39,799 nucleotides of DNA from Mycolicibacter nonchromogenicus (GTDB lineage Bacteria; Actinomycetota; Actinomycetes; Mycobacteriales; Mycobacteriaceae). Every line of letters starts with the position of its first letter. The stretch's first letter is position 1. Shown piece by piece: positions 22,353 through 31,351 of the stretch. Location of the stretch: NCBI RefSeq assembly GCF_002101775.1, contig NZ_LQPI01000080.1, positions 1 to 39,799 on the forward strand. Direction: 5' to 3'. The notes under the pieces were generated by a model. That model did not search any database, was not told the origin of the DNA, and was given only the letters and a program-made list of their open reading frames with translations. Position numbers and translations under genes: made by a program.

Positions 22353-23645
22353 ATGAGCACCCGCTTCGTCGCCGGCGCGAACCTGCCGGCCGACCGCGTG
22401 CGACTGCTGCGGCTGGGCACCGCCGCTGTGCTGGTGTCGAGTCTTGTGCTCGCACTGTTCCTGGTGGTCGGGCCGCCCCGCAAACACACTTACACCGCCT
22501 ATTTCGCCAACACCAACGGCCTCTACACCGGAGACGAAGTGCGCATCCTGGGGGTGGCCGTCGGCACCGTCGAGCGCATCGAACCGCTCCCGGACACCGC
22601 CAAGGTGACCTTCTCCGTCGACGCCCAGTACCAGGTGCCCGCCGACGTCCGCGCGGCGATCCTGTCGCCGTCATTGGTCAGCGCCAGGGCGATTCAGCTC
22701 GTCCCGGCCTACACCGGCGGTCCCGAACTGGCCAACGGTGCCAGCATCGGACCGGATCGCACAGCGGTTCCGGTCGAGTGGGATGACCTGCGTGAGCAGC
22801 TGGAGAAACTCACCGACTCCCTGCAGCCGTCCGACGCCGAGGGCCGCAGTGCCGTCGGCGCGTTCGTCAACACCGCGGCGGCCAACCTTCGGGGGCAGGG
22901 CGACACCGCGCGTGAGACGGTGATCAAACTGTCGCAGGCGATGTCGGCGCTGGGGGATCACAGCACCGACATCTTCAGCACGGTCCGCAACATGCAACTG
23001 CTGGTCTCGGCGCTGACCTCCAGCAGCGACCTGCTGGCGTCGTTCAACGTCAACCTCGCCGACATCACCAGCGTGCTGAGCAACTCACCCCGCGAGTTTG
23101 CCGACGCCATGACGGGTCTCGACGCTGCGGTCAAAGACCTGCGCGACTTCATCAGTGAGAACCGCGAGGGCTTCGGCACCACCGTCGATCACCTGACGGC
23201 CATCACCAGCGCGCTCGACGAAAGCCGCGGCGACCTCAAGCAGATTCTGCACATCGCGCCATCGGTGTTCCAGAACTTCGTGAACATCTATCAACCGGCC
23301 CAGGGCGCGATCACCGGTGTGATGGCGCTCGGGAACTTCGCCAACACCGTCCAATTCATCTGCAGCGGAATCGAAGCCCTGGCACGGGCCAACTCACTGC
23401 AGGCATCGAAGCTGTGCGTGCAGTACCTGGCGCCGATCATCAAGAACCGCCAGTACAACTTTCTGCCGATCGGCGGAAACCCGTTCGTGGGCACCGCCGC
23501 CCGGCCCAACGAGATCACCTACAGCGAAGACCGGCTCCGGCCCGATGCTGCCCAACAGCCGGCCGAGCGGACCCGCCAGCCCGTCGACCCCGAGCTGGGT
23601 CTGCCCGGACTGTTGCTGCCCGCACCACCCGAGGGCACCTCGTGA
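22353..23645 (+). CDS. Mce-family protein D (Mce3D-like)
   Basis: The 430-residue MCE subunit has a membrane helix at about residues 24-42, an MCE domain with YTAYFANTNGLYTGDEVRILGVAVGTVERIEPLP, a long helical portion and a C-terminus rich in Pro, Arg and Gln. Two cysteines (FICSGIEAL and SKLCVQYL) lie about 24 residues apart, as in other MceD proteins. It starts one base after mceC (ATG, with a GGGGAGC upstream) and overlaps mceE by four bases at its stop. Confidence 0.91.
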   Translation: MSTRFVAGANLPADRVRLLRLGTAAVLVSSLVLALFLVVGPPRKHTYTAYFANTNGLYTGDEVRILGVAVGTVERIEPLPDTAKVTFSVDAQYQVPADVRAAILSPSLVSARAIQLVPAYTGGPELANGASIGPDRTAVPVEWDDLREQLEKLTDSLQPSDAEGRSAVGAFVNTAAANLRGQGDTARETVIKLSQAMSALGDHSTDIFSTVRNMQLLVSALTSSSDLLASFNVNLADITSVLSNSPREFADAMTGLDAAVKDLRDFISENREGFGTTVDHLTAITSALDESRGDLKQILHIAPSVFQNFVNIYQPAQGAITGVMALGNFANTVQFICSGIEALARANSLQASKLCVQYLAPIIKNRQYNFLPIGGNPFVGTAARPNEITYSEDRLRPDAAQQPAERTRQPVDPELGLPGLLLPAPPEGTS

Positions 23646-24754
23646 AGCGGCTCGTGATCATCGCGCTGGGCGTCGCGCTTGCGGTCAGCGGCTGTGAGTG
23701 GCGGGGGCTGAACTCGCTGAGCCTGCCGGGCACGGCAGGCTCCGACGGCACCTACACGATCTCGGCCGAACTCCCGGATGTCGTGGTGATTCAGCAGAAC
23801 TCCCGGGTGCGAGTCGCCGACGTCAACGTGGGCAACGTGACCAAGATCGAGGTCCAGGATTGGCACGCGCTGGTGACCATGCGCATCGACAACAGCGTGC
23901 GCCTGCCGGCGAACAGCACCGCCAAGGTGGGTCAGACCAGTCTGCTCGGCTCCATGCATATCGAGTTGGCGCCACCGACCGACGAGCCGCCGCGCGGTGA
24001 ACTGCAGGACGGCGCAGTCATCCCGCTGTCGAGGGCCGCCACCTATCCGACCACCGAGCAGACCCTGGCATCGGTCTCGCTGCTGCTCAACGGCGGCGGA
24101 CTGGCTCAGCTGCAGGAGATCAACCAAAGCTTCGCCCGTGCCCTGGCGGGGCGCGAGAACGACATGCGCAGCCTGCTCACGCAGTTGGACACCTTCATCG
24201 CCGCGCTCAACGATCAGACCGATGACATCATCTCGGCCACCGAGAAGCTCAACGGTCTGGTCGGCCAGTTCGCCCAGCAGAACCCGACCGTCGACAAGGC
24301 GCTGACGACGATCCCGCAGGCATTGGGGGTGCTGGCCGAGGAGCGCGCGAAGATCGCCGACGCCGCCGACGCACTCGGAAAGTTCAGTGCCATCGCTGTG
24401 TCCACGGTCAACCAGAGCAGGGAGGCTCTGGTGGCCAACCTGCGCAACATCGCCCCGGTGTTGCGCTCGCTGGCCGACGCCGGTCCGGCGCTGACGCAGG
24501 GGCTCGACTTCCTGTCCACCTATCCCTGGGTCAAGAGCAACATCCCCAATTGGTTTCGCGGCGACTTCGCCAACATCAGCCTGGTGGTCGACCTGACGTT
24601 GAGCCGGATCGACAGCGGTCTGTTCACCGGCACCCGCTGGGAAGGCGACCTCACCGAGCTGGAAATGCAGTGGGGCAGAACCGTCGGTCAGATGCCCAGC
24701 CCGTACACCGCAGGCAACCCGCTGGTGGCCCCGTACCACTTCGGGGGGTACTGA
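23642..24754 (+). CDS. Mce-family lipoprotein E (Mce3E/LprM-like)
   Basis: This is the lipid-anchored member of the Mce ring. The 370-residue protein has a signal sequence with Lys2-Arg3 and a hydrophobic core, then the lipobox AVSGC with the acylated cysteine at residue 18. The MCE domain (YTISAELPDVVVIQQNSRVRVADVNVGNVTKI) and a helical tail rich in Gln and Leu follow. The GTG start overlaps the mceD stop (GTGA), with GAGGG a few bases upstream. E-position subunits are lipoproteins in all mycobacterial Mce operons, which supports the assignment. mceF begins 2 bases after its stop. Confidence 0.93.
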   Translation: MKRLVIIALGVALAVSGCEWRGLNSLSLPGTAGSDGTYTISAELPDVVVIQQNSRVRVADVNVGNVTKIEVQDWHALVTMRIDNSVRLPANSTAKVGQTSLLGSMHIELAPPTDEPPRGELQDGAVIPLSRAATYPTTEQTLASVSLLLNGGGLAQLQEINQSFARALAGRENDMRSLLTQLDTFIAALNDQTDDIISATEKLNGLVGQFAQQNPTVDKALTTIPQALGVLAEERAKIADAADALGKFSAIAVSTVNQSREALVANLRNIAPVLRSLADAGPALTQGLDFLSTYPWVKSNIPNWFRGDFANISLVVDLTLSRIDSGLFTGTRWEGDLTELEMQWGRTVGQMPSPYTAGNPLVAPYHFGGY

Positions 24755-24755
24755 G

Positions 24756-26192
24756 GTGTTTCGGCTGTCTCGCACCGTGTGGACCCAATTGGCGATCCTG
24801 GCGGCGGTCACCGTGATCGCCGGCGGGGTGATGGCGTTGGGTTTCGTCAAAGTCCCGGCGCTTTTCGGTATCGGCCGCTACACGGTGACCGTCGAACTGC
24901 CGGCCTCCGGCGGGCTGTACCCGACGTCGGTGGTGACCTACCGCGGCACCGAGATCGGCCGGGTCAGCAGCATCGACGTCGACGCCGACGGGGTACGCGC
25001 GGTGCTGAAACTCAATTCCTCGATCAAGGTTCCGGCGCAGGTGACGGCCGCGGTGCACAGCCGCTCCGCGATCGGTGAACAGTTCCTCGAACTCACCCCG
25101 ACCGCCGACGCCGCCGAGCACCGGATGCTGCGCGCCGGTGATGTGATCCCGGCGGACAAGGTGCAGATTCCCGCCGACATCGCCAACCTGCTCGACGCCA
25201 CCAACCGTGCGCTGCTGGCGATCCCGCCCGACGATCTGCGCACCGTCATCGACGAGGCGGACAAAGCGGTGGGCGGTCTGGGCGCGGAACTGTCACGCAT
25301 CGTCGCCGGATCGACCTCGCTGGCCATCGAGGGCGGCGAGGCCGCGCAACCCTTCGCGCAGCTGATCGATCAGACCCCGCCGGTGCTGAATTCACAGGTG
25401 GAAACCGGCAATTCGATCGCGATATGGGCGCAGCGGCTGGCCGCGATCACCGGCCAGCTCAGCGCCGAGGACCGGGCGTTCGCGGGCATGGTCGGTGTGG
25501 GCGCCCCAGCGCTGGATGAAGCCAATGCGCTGCTGCGCCGGGTGGTTCCGGCGCTGCCGGTACTGCTGGCCAACATGGTCAGCCTCGGCCAGATCGCGGT
25601 GACGTTCCACCAGGGCATCGAGCAGCTGCTGGTGCTGTTCCCGCAGGGCACCGCGGTGATGTCGGCGATCACGCTGGCCGACTCGGGCCTTGACACGCCC
25701 TATCGCGGCATCTACCTGGACTTCAACCTCAATATGAACTACCCGCCGCCCTGCAACACCGGATTCCTCCCGGCCCGCCAGCAGCGCGCACCCGCCGCCG
25801 TCGACTACCCGGACCGGCCCGCCGGCGAGCTGTACTGCCGGGTCCCGCAGGACTCACCCCTCAATGTGCGTGGCGCACGCAATATCCCGTGTGAGAACAA
25901 TCCCGCCAAGCGTGCGCCCACGGTCGAGATGTGCGAGAGCGACGAGTGGTATGTCCCGCTCAACGACGGCTACAACTGGAAGGGCGATCCCAACGCCACC
26001 TTGTCCGGTCAGAGTGTGCCGCAGGATCCGCCGCGTCCTCCTGCGCAGCCACCCCCGGTCGCCTACGTTCCCTACGACCCGCAGACCGGCAGTTACATCG
26101 GCCCGGACGGCAAGCGGCAGACCCGGGCCGACTTGGCCCCCCAGCGGAAGGAGCAGACATGGCAGACCCTGCTGCTGCCCCCGGACGCGTAG
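24756..26192 (+). CDS. Mce-family protein F (Mce3F-like)
   Basis: The last MCE subunit has 478 residues: membrane helix at about residues 8-30, MCE domain (PASGGLYPTSVVTYRGTEIGRVSSIDV), a helical middle, and a cysteine-containing C-terminal domain with PPCNTGFLP, YCRVPQ, NIPCENNP and VEMCESDEWYVPL. The final part is Pro-rich and ends in LLLPPDA. MceF proteins typically carry such cysteines, which may form disulfides outside the membrane. The GTG lies one base after the mceE stop with a G-rich ribosome site. Its end overlaps the next Mas-type gene by 34 bases. Confidence 0.91.
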   Translation: MFRLSRTVWTQLAILAAVTVIAGGVMALGFVKVPALFGIGRYTVTVELPASGGLYPTSVVTYRGTEIGRVSSIDVDADGVRAVLKLNSSIKVPAQVTAAVHSRSAIGEQFLELTPTADAAEHRMLRAGDVIPADKVQIPADIANLLDATNRALLAIPPDDLRTVIDEADKAVGGLGAELSRIVAGSTSLAIEGGEAAQPFAQLIDQTPPVLNSQVETGNSIAIWAQRLAAITGQLSAEDRAFAGMVGVGAPALDEANALLRRVVPALPVLLANMVSLGQIAVTFHQGIEQLLVLFPQGTAVMSAITLADSGLDTPYRGIYLDFNLNMNYPPPCNTGFLPARQQRAPAAVDYPDRPAGELYCRVPQDSPLNVRGARNIPCENNPAKRAPTVEMCESDEWYVPLNDGYNWKGDPNATLSGQSVPQDPPRPPAQPPPVAYVPYDPQTGSYIGPDGKRQTRADLAPQRKEQTWQTLLLPPDA

Positions 26193-26665
26193 GACGGCGC
26201 GTGGCCGCCGCCGCGAGCGTGGCCGTGGCGGCGCTGGCCGGTGCGGTCGGCTGGCTGGGCTACCGCGACCATCAGATCCACCAGGCGCAGGAGCAGCGTG
26301 AGAGCTACGTCCAGGTGGCGCGTCAGGCGGCGATCAACCTGACGACGATCAGCTACGCCCAAGCCGACGCCGATGTGCAGCGCATCATCGATTCGACGAC
26401 GGGGGAGTTCCGCGACGACTTCGCTGCGCGATCACGGCCTTTCCTCGACGTCGTCAGGCAGGCGCAGTCGGAGTCGGAGGGCACCGTCACCGAGGCCGGC
26501 CTGGAATCGGTGGACGGCGACCGGGCCGACGTGTTGCTGGCGGTCTCGGTGCGCACCACGATCGCCGGGACAGTCCAGCCAGAGCCGCGACATTGGCGGA
26601 TGCGAATCAGCCTGCAACGCACCGACGACGGCCCCAAGGTGTCCAACATCGGGTTCGTCCAGTGA
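26159..26665 (+). CDS. Mce-associated membrane protein (Mas type), first copy
   Basis: This 168-residue protein has one N-terminal membrane helix (about residues 13-32) and an external domain of about 130 residues resembling the fold of mycobacterial Mce-associated proteins such as Rv1972. These proteins are thought to stabilise the Mce complex. The ATG is set by GGAAGGAG at 26146-26153, 5 bases upstream. It overlaps mceF by 34 bases and the next Mas gene by 4, confirming operon structure. The C-terminus WRMRISLQRTDDGPKVSNIGFVQ is the conserved strand pair of the family. Confidence 0.85.
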   Translation: MADPAAAPGRVGRRVAAAASVAVAALAGAVGWLGYRDHQIHQAQEQRESYVQVARQAAINLTTISYAQADADVQRIIDSTTGEFRDDFAARSRPFLDVVRQAQSESEGTVTEAGLESVDGDRADVLLAVSVRTTIAGTVQPEPRHWRMRISLQRTDDGPKVSNIGFVQ

Positions 26666-27282
26666 GCGGGGGTGCAGCCGTGACAGTGACTCCCAGCAGT
26701 GATGCCCCCGAGGGGGATGTGCCCGAAGGCGCTGGGCCCGAGAGCGCTGAGCCGGAGAGCGCAGCCGCCGCGGTCGCCGATGACACCGCTTCACCGCGGC
26801 CGGGTTTGCGTCGTCTGCTGCTGGTCACCCTGCTGTCCGCGCTGGCGACGGTTCTGACGCTGGCGGCCGGATACTTCCGCTGGCAGGACGTCTCGGCACG
26901 GGTCGCGCAGGAGGCGGCAGCACAGTCGGTACAGACCGCGACGGAGGCCACCATCGCGATGCTGTCCTACCGCCCCGAGACGGTCGACAGTGCGTCGGCG
27001 GCCGCGGCCGAGGGCATGACCGGTGCATTCCGCGAGGAGTACACCCAACTGATCAAGGAGGTCGTGGCGCCCGGTGCCAAACAGCAGCACATTTCGACCG
27101 TGGTCACGGTGCCCGCGGCGGCGTCGGTGACCGCCAGCGCTCACCAGGCGGTGGTCCTGCTCTTTGTCGATCAGGAGACCACGATCGGCAACGGCCCGCC
27201 CACCATGAGCGCATCGAGCGTGCGGGTCACGTTGGACAAAGTCGGCGGCCGGTGGCTGGTCTCGCAGTTCGATCCGGTGTAG
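26662..27282 (+). CDS. Mce-associated membrane protein (Mas type), second copy
   Basis: This 206-residue protein has about 45 residues rich in Pro, Glu, Ala and Ser at the N-terminus, predicted cytosolic and disordered, then a membrane helix (LRRLLLVTLLSALATVLTLAA) and an external domain with QQHISTVVTVPAAASV and VTLDKVGGRWLVSQFDPV, the family ending. It is a paralogue type of the preceding gene and resembles M. tuberculosis Rv1973. I choose the GTG that overlaps the previous stop (GTGA at 26662); GTG at 26680 is an alternative with six fewer residues. Mas proteins are presumed accessory to the Mce ring. Confidence 0.83.
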   Translation: MSGGAAVTVTPSSDAPEGDVPEGAGPESAEPESAAAAVADDTASPRPGLRRLLLVTLLSALATVLTLAAGYFRWQDVSARVAQEAAAQSVQTATEATIAMLSYRPETVDSASAAAAEGMTGAFREEYTQLIKEVVAPGAKQQHISTVVTVPAAASVTASAHQAVVLLFVDQETTIGNGPPTMSASSVRVTLDKVGGRWLVSQFDPV

Positions 27283-27295
27283 GGCTAGGTGGCAG

Positions 27296-27772
27296 ATGGG
27301 AATTGATGTGCGCCGCGCGGTTGTGCTGGCGATCCTGATCGTCGGGGCGGGGACGTCGCCGTGCGCCGGGGCCGACAACTCGCGCCTCAACGACGGTGTG
27401 GTGACCAACGTGTACACGATTCACCACCAGGCCGGCTGCGCGGAGAAGGTGATGGTCGATCCCCGGCTGGTCCTTGCTGCCGAATGGCACGCCAAAGACC
27501 TTCTCGGACACCGGGATCTGGACGGCGATCTCGGCTCCGACGGGTCCACCCCACAGACGCGCGCGCAGGCCGCGGGCTTTCCGGGCAGGGCGGCGGAGAC
27601 CGTGGCGATCAACCCGGCGGTGGCCATCAGCGGCCTCGAGATCCTCAACCGTTGGTATTACAACCCCGCCGATTTCGCGATCATGTCCGACTGCGCCAAC
27701 ACCGCGATCGGCGTGTGGTCAGAGAACAGCTTCGACCGATCCGTGGTGGTCGCCGTTTATGGTGCGGCATAG
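27296..27772 (+). CDS. Secreted CAP-domain (SCP/PR-1) protein
   Basis: The 158-residue protein has a signal peptide (RRAVVLAILIVGAGTSPCAGA, about residues 6-26) and then a compact CAP domain: VDPRLVLAAEWHAKDLLGHRDLDGDLGSDG, ETVAINPAV, and MSDCANTAIGVWSE near the end. The His and Glu residues of the CAP cavity are partly visible (WHAKDL, ETVA, HRDL). Two cysteines in the mature part (AGCAEK and MSDCAN) could pair. Its place after the Mce-associated genes matches a gene of similar type at the end of M. tuberculosis mce3 (Rv1975 region). A role in lipid binding is inferred from the family, in which sterol binding is known in some members. Start ATG at 27296; a GTG at 27308 is an alternative. Confidence 0.75.
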   Translation: MGIDVRRAVVLAILIVGAGTSPCAGADNSRLNDGVVTNVYTIHHQAGCAEKVMVDPRLVLAAEWHAKDLLGHRDLDGDLGSDGSTPQTRAQAAGFPGRAAETVAINPAVAISGLEILNRWYYNPADFAIMSDCANTAIGVWSENSFDRSVVVAVYGAA

Positions 27773-27800
27773 CGCGGCGCCGCGTAGTACGGTGATCAGC

Positions 27801-28194
<394 letters not shown>

Positions 28195-28270
28195 CTCGCC
28201 AGTCCCTGCCTGCCCTGCGCCCGACCGCGCCGGCGCGCGACTGTGGTCGATGCGGGTTATTTTGTCGTCC

Positions 28271-28732
28271 ATGGCGAACGAAGAACAACTCCGGCATATA
28301 GCCCGGGACGTCTTCCCCGACTGGTCGCGGCCGCCCAGGATCGTGGTTGAGCAGATCGGCGACCTGGTCAGGCGATGGCCGGTTGAAGGCTTCGCTCGCG
28401 AGAAGCTGCCAGATCAGCAGGGCCGGCTGGTGTGGATCGACGGGCACGCGATCGGGCAGCTGGACTACATCGCCGACGCTGCGGAGGAGCAGAATCTGGT
28501 TGCGATGATCCGGCCGCTGAGCCAGGTGACCGGGGTCGCCGTCAACTCCTATTGTTCGACGAACGCATTCGGGGAGCGGACGTACCAGCGTGCAGTGGTG
28601 GTGCGCTTCGCCTCGGGGCCTTCGATCGAGATCGACACGACCCAACACACGAACGACAGCCTTCGTGGTCACGCCGACCGGTTCATCGATCGGGTCCTGG
28701 ACGCACTGGCACGCACACCCACCGGAGAATAG
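28271..28732 (+). CDS. Unrecognised conserved-type protein
   Basis: This 153-residue protein is mixed alpha/beta with no signal peptide or membrane segment. It has an N-terminal helix with acidic and aromatic residues (EEQLRHIARDVFPDW), a central part with VWIDGHAIGQLDYI, and a C-terminal pair of strands (AVVVRFASGPSIEID) followed by a helix. I do not recognise the family. The ATG at 28271 is most likely; an ATG at 28250 is also in frame, and neither has a ribosome site, so the message may be leaderless. It lies about 80 bases after RNase P RNA and converges with the CYTH-CHAD gene. Codon use looks like that of its neighbours. Confidence 0.7.
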   Translation: MANEEQLRHIARDVFPDWSRPPRIVVEQIGDLVRRWPVEGFAREKLPDQQGRLVWIDGHAIGQLDYIADAAEEQNLVAMIRPLSQVTGVAVNSYCSTNAFGERTYQRAVVVRFASGPSIEIDTTQHTNDSLRGHADRFIDRVLDALARTPTGE

Positions 28733-28804
28733 GCAGGCTGTTCATTGACCTGTTCGTCAAATGCCGTGTGATGCAGTGTATTTCGATGGGAAAGCTGTGT
28801 CAGC

Positions 28805-28820
28805 GGTGGGTACGCCCGCC
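28805..28820. terminator. Possible bidirectional terminator hairpin
   Basis: GGTGGG and CCCGCC form a 6-bp stem (one G-T pair) closed by a TACG tetraloop of the stable UNCG type on the plus strand. It sits between convergent genes and touches the CYTH-CHAD stop codon. No T-run follows on either side. Confidence 0.35.
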
Positions 28821-30235
28821 TAAACCGCCCGGCCCAGCCTGCGCAGTGCGGGCCGCAACGCCGCCCGGCTCCGCGCGGCCAGGTCGACCTCGCGGGCATA
28901 CAGCAGCCCGTAGGTGAAGGTGTCCTCGCCGGCAGCGGCCGCGGCATCGGCCTGCGCAATCAGATGCGCCCGGCTGACCACGCTGTCCTGATGGTCACCC
29001 AGCACGGTCTGAATCGCCTTCGCCCGCTTGGCGATCTTCTTTTTGTTCGCGGCTGCGGCGGCGTAGCGCAGCCGCTTGGCGGCCTTGCGGATCCGGTGCA
29101 GCGCGGCGTCGCGGTCGGCGGCCTTCTTGGCGGCTTTCACCGCTTTGCGCAGTCGCCGGTAGGCGATGCCCACCGTGGCGTACCGCTCGGCTGCCGGCGC
29201 GCTGACCAACTCGTCGAGGCCGTCGAGCAGCCGGAAGTACCGGGGGGAGCGCAATGCGGCCAGGATGCGGCGCCGTCCCGTCTGATAGCGGCGCAGCGAA
29301 CCGCCCACCAGCCGTTCGCCCACCGGCCCGCGGACCAGCTCTGGCGCCAGCTCGTCGAGTGCCAGCTGATAGCGCTGGGCCAGGACTTCGGCATCGCGGG
29401 CGACGCCGAGCACCGCACCCAATTCCTGTAGTTCGCCCAGCAGCGCGGCGTGCGCCGTCTCCTCGCCGTGCAACAGACTGCGAATCCGTCGGATGGTCAC
29501 CCGCATCTGATGAACCGAGTCATCGGCATCGGCACGCACCGCACGATCGGCGACCAGCAGTTGCTCGATCTGCTTGGCCAGCGCCCGATGCAGGCGGTCG
29601 GTCGGGTGCGGGGGCACCGCCGGATCACCGAGCACCTTGGCCAGTTTGGAGCCGTGGCCGGCCGGCCTGGCCCCGGTGTCGAGCAGCCGGTTGCTCAGCC
29701 GGTCCAACAGCTTGAGGTCCCCGCAGCCCAGTTCCAGTTCCCACTCCCGCCAGTGCTGTTCGGCTTGAGGGTCCTGCGAGTCTTCGACCGACGCGCTGAC
29801 TTGATCGTCACAGAACTCGGCCAGCACCTCACCCCGCTCGTCGCGCAGCACCACCACACTGCGGGCGGTATCGATGCGTGCCACGGGTGCCAGCGGCCGA
29901 TCCCGCACGATCGCCAACACCACGTCCAGCAAGTCGTCGGGAATCTCCGGGCCCAGTGGCGCACGCACCTCGGTGCGGGTCGCCGGCCCGGCAGGAAGCT
30001 TCAGGTGCCAGCCGGCGTCGGGACCACCGGTGCGCCGACGCAGTGTGATCCGGTGGGCCGCCAGGTCGTGCCCGGGTGTGTCGTAGTACACGGCCGCAAG
30101 GTCTTGCGGCGGCAGCGGCTGAACGTGGGCCACCCCGGCGATGCCTTCGAAGGACGGTGAGATCGCCGACGCGTCAACGTCGAATTTGCGTTCCACCTCG
30201 CGATACCGAGAGGTGCTCGGGTCGGTTGCAGGCAC
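28820..30235 (-). CDS. CYTH-CHAD domain protein, Rv2226-like
   Basis: The 471-residue protein combines an N-terminal CYTH (triphosphate tunnel) domain, with the EVERKF motif near residue 13 and several Arg/Lys/Glu strands, and a C-terminal CHAD domain of histidine-rich helices. Motifs such as VHQMRVTIRRIRSLL, ARDAEVLAQR and LRYAAAAANKK are typical of CHAD. CYTH enzymes act on triphosphates, and CHAD domains are associated with polyphosphate granules. M. tuberculosis Rv2226 has the same layout at this position. The GTG start has a plausible GACAGG upstream. panB is 71 bases upstream on the same strand. Confidence 0.93.
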   Translation of the reverse strand: MPATDPSTSRYREVERKFDVDASAISPSFEGIAGVAHVQPLPPQDLAAVYYDTPGHDLAAHRITLRRRTGGPDAGWHLKLPAGPATRTEVRAPLGPEIPDDLLDVVLAIVRDRPLAPVARIDTARSVVVLRDERGEVLAEFCDDQVSASVEDSQDPQAEQHWREWELELGCGDLKLLDRLSNRLLDTGARPAGHGSKLAKVLGDPAVPPHPTDRLHRALAKQIEQLLVADRAVRADADDSVHQMRVTIRRIRSLLHGEETAHAALLGELQELGAVLGVARDAEVLAQRYQLALDELAPELVRGPVGERLVGGSLRRYQTGRRRILAALRSPRYFRLLDGLDELVSAPAAERYATVGIAYRRLRKAVKAAKKAADRDAALHRIRKAAKRLRYAAAAANKKKIAKRAKAIQTVLGDHQDSVVSRAHLIAQADAAAAAGEDTFTYGLLYAREVDLAARSRAALRPALRRLGRAV

Positions 30236-30306
30236 GGCGTTCAGCCTGTCACATCCGAACCATCCGGACAGGGCTTACGAATGCAAGTGTTTCAAGAACG
30301 CTCGCC

Positions 30307-31158
30307 CTAGAAGCAGTGCTCTTCGGCGGGGAAGGTGCCCGCCGCCACTTCGGCGGCGTACTGCTCTGCGGCACGGCGCAATTCAGCGCCCACGTCGCCG
30401 AAGCGCTTGACGAATCGAGCGGTCTTGCCGGCGGTCATCCCGGCCATGTCCTGCCACACCAGAACCTGGGCGTCGCAGTTGGGCCCGGCGCCGATCCCGA
30501 CCGTGGGAATGGTCAGCTTTCCGGTGATCTGCGTGGCCAGCTCGGCGGGCACCATCTCCATCACCACCGCGAAGGCACCGGCTTCGGCCACCGCGATCGC
30601 GTCGTGAACGGTCTGCTCGGCGGCGTCACCGCGCCCCTGCACCCGGAAACCGCCCAGGGTGTTGACGCTCTGCGGGGTGAACCCGATGTGCGCCATCACC
30701 GGGATGCCGGCGGCGGACAGCGTGGCGATCTGGTCGGCTACCCGCTCGCCACCCTCGAGCTTGACCGCGTGCGCGCCGCCTTCCTTCATGAACCGGGTGG
30801 CGGTGGCCAACGCCGCCGCCGGACCACCTTCGTAGGAGCCGAAGGGCAGGTCGGCGACCACCAGCGCATGCGGGGCGCCGCGCACCACGCCGCGGACCAG
30901 GGGGATCAGCTCGTCGATAGTGACCGGAACGGTGCTGTCGTAGCCGTAGACCACGTTGGCCGCCGAGTCACCGACCAGCAGCACCGGAATGCCGGCGTCG
31001 TCGAAGATGCGGGCAGAGGAGTAGTCGTAGGCCGTGAGCATCGCCCACTTACGGCCCTCGTTCTTCATCTGCAGAAGATGGTGGACGCGGGTCTGCGGTG
31101 CCACCCGGGCGGGGCCGGGGTTGGAAGCGGGCGCAGAGCCATAAACGTGCTCAGACAT
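30307..31158 (-). CDS. panB: 3-methyl-2-oxobutanoate hydroxymethyltransferase PanB
   Basis: PanB makes ketopantoate from ketoisovalerate in pantothenate and coenzyme A biosynthesis. The 283-residue protein matches the M. tuberculosis enzyme (281). The signature motifs are MLTAYDYSSARIFDDAG, LLVGDSAANVVYGYDST (metal and substrate ligands), ADLPFGSYE, KLEGG and MAHIGFTPQS. The ATG is preceded by GAGGGA with 5 bases spacing. It diverges from the Hip1-like gene. No other pan gene is in the window. The C-terminus ends in EEHCF, similar to family members. Confidence 0.96.
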   Translation of the reverse strand: MSEHVYGSAPASNPGPARVAPQTRVHHLLQMKNEGRKWAMLTAYDYSSARIFDDAGIPVLLVGDSAANVVYGYDSTVPVTIDELIPLVRGVVRGAPHALVVADLPFGSYEGGPAAALATATRFMKEGGAHAVKLEGGERVADQIATLSAAGIPVMAHIGFTPQSVNTLGGFRVQGRGDAAEQTVHDAIAVAEAGAFAVVMEMVPAELATQITGKLTIPTVGIGAGPNCDAQVLVWQDMAGMTAGKTARFVKRFGDVGAELRRAAEQYAAEVAAGTFPAEEHCF

Positions 31159-31351
31159 CGTTGTCCCTCGGACTGGTCGGGTCGATCCTCGAAGCCCGTC
31201 ATGCGGGTCCCCGGGTCGTCTGACATGCCCAGTGTGCCACCTGCCGCGGCGCAGCTGAACCTCCCGACGGAGTGGATTTCCTCACACCGCCACACGCGGA
31301 GCGCAGCAGGTGAGCGAGGTGGCCCCGGCGTGCATGGCAGCATGTGATGTC

